Source: Anaerolineae bacterium (GTDB lineage: Bacteria > Chloroflexota > Anaerolineae > J102). From it: a stretch of 18,276 nt of DNA. The position numbers and the translations under genes are program-made. Location: the NCBI GenBank assembly GCA_015493675.1, contig WGCR01000243.1:1-18276 (forward strand). Reading direction: 5' to 3'. The notes beneath the pieces are model-generated. The model worked only from the letters and a program-made list of their open reading frames with translations, made no database searches and was not told where the DNA came from. This document shows positions 14,294 through 18,276 of this stretch, piece after piece (within the stretch, counting starts at the first letter, position 1; every line of letters begins with the position of its first letter).

Positions 14294-14351
14294 AACCTGA
14301 CAGTTTCTCGTAACCTTGGCGGTAAGATGTTCAGTTTGAGCCTGTCAGGTT
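14294..14351. repeat. 10-base inverted repeat (AACCTGACAG / CTGTCAGGTT)
   Basis: AACCTGACAG at 14294-14303 is the exact reverse complement of 14342-14351, with a 38-base spacer. One copy of the short direct repeat ACCTTGGC lies inside the spacer and another just beyond the right arm. It looks like an eroded dispersed palindrome next to the 14177-14243 element. No T-run follows on either strand. Confidence 0.6.
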
Positions 14352-14445
14352 CGTTCGGCGAAAACGACCTTGGCAGTTACCTGAAGTTATGCTACGGGGC
14401 ACTCTAATTTGGTGATCAACTCATTTGGGACGCACCCGAATGACT

Positions 14446-17400
14446 TCATCTGCGTTCCACGGTCAGGCATTCATTGCCCAACAGTCGCTGTAATCCAGCC
14501 ACAAGCTCCGGGCAGTAGCGGGTTTTTCGGTGGGGGAAGAGGATGCGAATTTCGTCATGGGCGTTAAAAACACTGATGGTAAAGCGATCTTCACCGGAGA
14601 ATTCAGTCAGCAATGTCAGAGTTTCATCCATGCGATCCGCGTCCAGTTGGGCATCTTCTGTCAGAGAAAAACGAACGTGAAGCGTGCGGCTGGGGAGGGT
14701 CCCCGCGGGCGGCGCGGGCGGCTGACTTTTTTCCTTACCATTGCCATTGGCGGAAGGAGGCGATGCAGGCTCGGATGAGGACGGCGTCTGGTTGTACGTG
14801 GGCGTCCAGGCGATTTCGTCTGTGCCCAGGCTGATGTCCGCCTCCTCATCATCCAGTGTAAGATCGCTGGGCGGTTCACCCATAGCGTTATAATCGGGCA
14901 AGGGCTCTTTCAGCGTTTCGGCTTTGTCAATACTGTCGGCCCGCACCGGCAATTCATTGGTGATGACATCGGCAATGATGCCCGCCTTGTCTTTACGCAC
15001 ATCCACCTTGCCCCGCACCAGCACGATATGGCTTTCTTGCAGCAGCGTCTTGGTTTTCTCATAAGTCTTCGGGAACACCGTGACGTCGCAGGCGCCATTC
15101 ATATCTTCGATGGTGACAAAGGCCATACGGTCGCCTTTTTTGGTGGTGATCGTGCGAATGCTGGCGACCATGCCCAGGATCGAAACGGGACGTCCCCGTT
15201 TGTCAGGGGTGATGTCGGTGCAGGTGGCCGTGATGGCGTGCTGATAGTTGACAGAAAGTTCCAGCAAGGGATGGGATGAAACATAAACGCCCAGCAGATC
15301 CTTTTCCCATGCCAGTTTTTCTTTTTGAGAGACGCTTTCGTAGCTGGTGGGCAATTTGAGATCATTGTGGTTGGAAGCGCCCATGTCCATCTCGCCGAAC
15401 ATGTCGAACAGGCTGCCCTGGCCGATGTCTTTGGCTTCCCAGATGCTTTTGGACAGGGACTGCATCTGATCGATCGCGGCCAGTAATTGTTCCCGCTCTC
15501 CCCAGGCGTCCATCGCTCCCACCTTGATCAAGGATTCCAGCGAACGGCGATTGACCTTGCGCAGGTCGACGCGTTCGCAGAAATCCGCAGGCGATTCAAA
15601 GGGCCCGCCCTCCTCTCTCGCCCGCAAAATTTCCTGCACCGGGCCTTCGCCAACGTTTTTGATAGCGGCCAGACCGAAACGAATGGCGGAGCCTTTGGGC
15701 ACCCGAAAGTCAAAGCGCACCCGCCCGAAAGTCTTCACCTCTTCGGCGTCTGGATTTTCCTTGATGGAGAAGCCCATGCCTGACTGGTTGATGTCGGGCG
15801 GCAGCACCTCGATGCCCATGTGGCGGCATTCATTGATAAAATTGGTCACCTTCTCCAGGTTGTCCAGCTCGACGGTGAGCAGCGCCGCCATGTATTCCAC
15901 CGGATAATAGGCCTTGAGATAAGCTGTTTGCACTGTGATGACCGCGTAGTCGGCCGCATGAGATTTGTTGAAGCCGTAGTTGGCGAAGAAGACGATGTCT
16001 TCGTAGATTTCTTCTGCCGCGCGCTTGGGGATGCCGTTGGCCACCGCACCTTCCAGGAATTTGTTCCTGTGTTCGGCCATTTCTTTTTTCTTTTTCTTGG
16101 CGACGGCCCGGCGCATCAGGTCCGCCTCGCCCGGCGTGTAGCCCGCCAGTTGCGAAGCAATCTGGATGATCTGCTCTTGATACACGATGATGCCGTAAGT
16201 CTCCGCCAGGATAGGTTCCAGCATGGGATGCTTATATTCCACCGGTTTGCGGCCATGCATTCGATCGATGTACAGAGGAATGTACTGCATGGGCCCGGGG
16301 CGGTAGAGGGAGATGGTGGCGACGATATGCTCGAATTTACTGGGCTTCATGCTGCGCAGCGTGCCGCGCATCCCCTCCGATTCCACCTGAAAGACGCCTG
16401 TCACATCGCCCGAGGCCAGCAATTCATACGCGCGGGGATCGTCGGTGGGGATGTTGCTCAGGGTGAATTCAACGCCGTGGCGTTCTTTGATCAACTGGGA
16501 GGCCACGCGCATGATGGTGAGGGTGGAAAGCCCCAGAAAGTCCATCTTCAGCAAGCCCAGCGACTCCAGCACGGGGTAAGTGAATTGGGTGATGTAATCC
16601 CGCACGGCTTTGCTGGGCGCCCGCAGCAGAGGCGTGTAATTCACCAGCGGCTTGTCGGCAATGATAACCGCGGCCGGATGGATGCTGATATGCCGGGCCA
16701 CGCCCTCCAGCTTGCGGGCGTTGTCCAGCAGCATCCGCACCTTTTTATCTTTGTGATAGAGCTCCTTCAGCTCATTGACGTCTTCCAGGGATTTATCCAG
16801 GGTGACCTTGGGGCCGGCCGGGATGAGTTTGGCGATTTGATCCACTTCATCCAGGGGGATGTTCATGGCCCGGGCGACATCTCTGACGCTGGCCCGCGCC
16901 TTCATGGTGCCGAACACCACGATCTGCGCCACCTGATCATCGCCATATTTCTGGATGGTGTACTCGATCATCTGATCCCGCTGATCGTCGGGGTAATCGA
17001 GATCGAAGTCGGGCATGGAGACGCGGCCAGGATTGAGAAAACGCTCGAAAATCAGATTGTTGGGCAGGGGGTCCAGATTGGTGATGCCCACGGCGTAGGC
17101 CACCAATGAGCCTGCGCCCGATCCGCGTACATTCCACCAGATGTTGCTGCTTTTTGCGTGCTCGCACAGATCCCACACGATGAGATAGTAGGTGTCGAAG
17201 CCCATATCGTGGATGATCTTGAGCTCGTGCTCTTTGCGAGCCTGAATTTCGGGGGAGTCCGCCCGATCGCCATAGCGTTCCCGCAGGCCCTTTTCGGTGA
17301 GATAGCGCAAATAGGCCTGATCGCTCTCGAAATTCTCCGGCACCTGATAGATAGGCAGATGGTAGCCCGTGGGCGTCAGATCAATATTGCACATCTCCGC

Positions 17401-18267
17401 GATTTTTACGGTATTGGTGAAGGCGCTGGCGGGCAGATCGATGTGGGGACGGAAAGCCTCCTCCAGCTCCGCCCGCGATTTGAGATAATATCCCTGATCG
17501 GACATGCGCATTCGATTTTCATCATCCAGGGTCGATCCGGTCTGCACACAGAGGAGAATGTCGTGGGGGGAAGCGTCTTCGGCCCGGACATAGTGAACAT
17601 CGTTGGTGACGATCATGTCCAGATCATACTTTTTTGCCAGCGCCACCAGTTTTTTGTTCACGCGATGCAGAACAGGAATGTCGTGGGCCTGAAGCTCCAC
17701 AAAGAAGCGCTCCCGCCCGAATACATCCAGATACCAGCGCAGACGCTCCTCGGCCAGCTTTTCATCGGGAGGGCCGTTTTCATCGCTGAGATAGGTGGGG
17801 ATTTCGCCTGCCAGACAGCCGGTGGTGGTGATAATCCCCTCATTGTATTTGGCCAGTAAATCCGCATCGAAGCGGGGTTTATAGTAGTAGCCCCGCGTGT
17901 TGGCCTCGGAGATCAGTTTCAGCAGATTGAGATAGCCTGTCTGGTTTTGGGCCAGCAGCAGGATATGATGCCTGTCTTTGTCCTTCTGCGAATCCCGGCC
18001 GGTCATGGGGCGTCCCCAGCGGGTCATATAAGCCTCGACGCCGATGATGGGTTTGATGCCCGCTCCCTTTGCGGCTCTGAAAAAGTCAATCGCACCGTGC
18101 ATGTTGCCATGATCGGTCAGAGCAATCGCTGGCTGGCCCATCTCCTGGGCGCGGGCGATGAGATCATCGATTTTGCTCAGGCCATCGAGCAGGGAATACT
18201 GGCTGTGGACGTGAAGATGAACAAAATCTTCCGGGGCGGGGGCTGGCGTTGTTGGCTGTTCAGACAT
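14446..18267 (-). CDS. dnaE: DNA polymerase III alpha subunit, DnaE1 type
   Basis: Replicative polymerase, 1273 residues, complete. The N-terminal PHP domain (about 15-290) begins VHLHVHSQYSLLDG and shows His19, His21, Asp28, His53, Glu78, His101, Cys151, Asp223 and His225. These are the nine positions that bind metal in proofreading PHP domains such as that of mycobacterial DnaE1. The palm has PDFDLDY with Asp422 and Asp424, and the third acid Asp576 in KMDFLGL; the spacing equals that of E. coli Asp403/Asp555 within the conserved motif. A helix-hairpin-helix region lies near 870-925, a clamp-binding QGSLF at 950-954, and an OB fold at about 1020-1095. A Pro/Ser-rich linker at about 1150-1195 joins a C-terminal module (TLHVRFSLTEDAQL). 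The ATG at 18267 is only nine bases from the window edge, so its ribosome site and promoter cannot be seen. Confidence 0.97.
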   Translation of the reverse strand: MSEQPTTPAPAPEDFVHLHVHSQYSLLDGLSKIDDLIARAQEMGQPAIALTDHGNMHGAIDFFRAAKGAGIKPIIGVEAYMTRWGRPMTGRDSQKDKDRHHILLLAQNQTGYLNLLKLISEANTRGYYYKPRFDADLLAKYNEGIITTTGCLAGEIPTYLSDENGPPDEKLAEERLRWYLDVFGRERFFVELQAHDIPVLHRVNKKLVALAKKYDLDMIVTNDVHYVRAEDASPHDILLCVQTGSTLDDENRMRMSDQGYYLKSRAELEEAFRPHIDLPASAFTNTVKIAEMCNIDLTPTGYHLPIYQVPENFESDQAYLRYLTEKGLRERYGDRADSPEIQARKEHELKIIHDMGFDTYYLIVWDLCEHAKSSNIWWNVRGSGAGSLVAYAVGITNLDPLPNNLIFERFLNPGRVSMPDFDLDYPDDQRDQMIEYTIQKYGDDQVAQIVVFGTMKARASVRDVARAMNIPLDEVDQIAKLIPAGPKVTLDKSLEDVNELKELYHKDKKVRMLLDNARKLEGVARHISIHPAAVIIADKPLVNYTPLLRAPSKAVRDYITQFTYPVLESLGLLKMDFLGLSTLTIMRVASQLIKERHGVEFTLSNIPTDDPRAYELLASGDVTGVFQVESEGMRGTLRSMKPSKFEHIVATISLYRPGPMQYIPLYIDRMHGRKPVEYKHPMLEPILAETYGIIVYQEQIIQIASQLAGYTPGEADLMRRAVAKKKKKEMAEHRNKFLEGAVANGIPKRAAEEIYEDIVFFANYGFNKSHAADYAVITVQTAYLKAYYPVEYMAALLTVELDNLEKVTNFINECRHMGIEVLPPDINQSGMGFSIKENPDAEEVKTFGRVRFDFRVPKGSAIRFGLAAIKNVGEGPVQEILRAREEGGPFESPADFCERVDLRKVNRRSLESLIKVGAMDAWGEREQLLAAIDQMQSLSKSIWEAKDIGQGSLFDMFGEMDMGASNHNDLKLPTSYESVSQKEKLAWEKDLLGVYVSSHPLLELSVNYQHAITATCTDITPDKRGRPVSILGMVASIRTITTKKGDRMAFVTIEDMNGACDVTVFPKTYEKTKTLLQESHIVLVRGKVDVRKDKAGIIADVITNELPVRADSIDKAETLKEPLPDYNAMGEPPSDLTLDDEEADISLGTDEIAWTPTYNQTPSSSEPASPPSANGNGKEKSQPPAPPAGTLPSRTLHVRFSLTEDAQLDADRMDETLTLLTEFSGEDRFTISVFNAHDEIRILFPHRKTRYCPELVAGLQRLLGNECLTVERR

Positions 18268-18276
18268 GATGGTTGC

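Larger units (their letters stand above)
14089..14445. other. Noncoding interval between dnaE and the NUDIX gene
   Basis: These 357 bases hold no credible gene. They contain two inverted repeats (14177-14243 and 14294-14351), and ACCTTGGC occurs twice (14313-14320 and 14367-14374). The promoter of the - strand NUDIX operon should lie in the lower part (14089-14176), but I see no hexamer pair worth annotating. No stem with a T-run follows dnaE, so dnaE may read through, or end by another mechanism. Confidence 0.6.

Noticed and set aside
15820..17109. Open frame of 429 residues antisense to dnaE
   Set aside because: It lies fully inside the conserved polymerase gene, and its His/Gln/Gly/Asp-rich translation matches no family. 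It is a shadow of GC-biased coding.

Overview
The window looks like a chromosomal segment of a member of the Chloroflexota, of the Anaerolineae/Caldilineae type. The grounds are the lipoprotein with a repeated VEKVVEKTVVVT-type stalk behind its lipobox (a hallmark of substrate-binding proteins in that phylum), Thr/Pro/Ala-rich linkers behind other lipoboxes, a DnaE with an apparently intact PHP exonuclease site, and mixed AT/GC codon use. No species is claimed. I see no rRNA, tRNA, CRISPR array, transposase, integrase or plasmid function.

Left part, + strand (1-7579). The window opens inside the 3' end of a gene whose product resembles the last domain of a phosphomannomutase/phosphoglucomutase, probably the C-terminus of a sugar-nucleotide synthase. 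It is followed by a peptide ABC importer locus in the order oppD, oppF, substrate-binding lipoprotein, oppB, oppC, and a small lipoprotein with two SH3-like repeats. A sigma70-like promoter lies before oppD, and a hairpin sits almost exactly at the predicted transcript start. A second hairpin without a U-tract separates the binding-protein gene from the permease genes, and a clear intrinsic terminator closes the unit. The binding protein captures peptides outside the membrane, the two permeases form the channel, and the two ATPases (each with a four-cysteine C-terminal motif) drive transport. The SH3-like lipoprotein may be an envelope accessory.

Middle part, - strand (14088 down to 7578). 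Four genes sit head to tail with gaps of 4, 7 and 8 bases: a NUDIX hydrolase of the CoA-pyrophosphatase type, a 593-residue lipoprotein of unknown function (propeller-like exterior plus a C-terminal membrane domain), a secreted S41 peptidase lipoprotein, and a MrfA/YprA-type DNA-repair helicase carrying an embedded HNH domain. The last three need shorter starts than the longest open frames offer. The operon mixes nucleotide metabolism, envelope proteins and DNA repair, and I do not recognise it as a named system.

Right part, - strand (18267 down to 14446). This is a complete dnaE, the DNA polymerase III alpha subunit, with all catalytic residues visible. Between it and the NUDIX gene is a 357-base noncoding stretch with two inverted repeats that look like Chloroflexota-type dispersed palindromes.

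Most interesting: the HNH insertion in the MrfA-like helicase; the S41 peptidase in which Asn replaces the usual catalytic lysine; the unknown propeller/membrane lipoprotein between NUDIX and S41; and the palindromic repeats at 14177-14351. I did not find a convincing wholly new system. The best candidate for one is the four-gene NUDIX to helicase operon.
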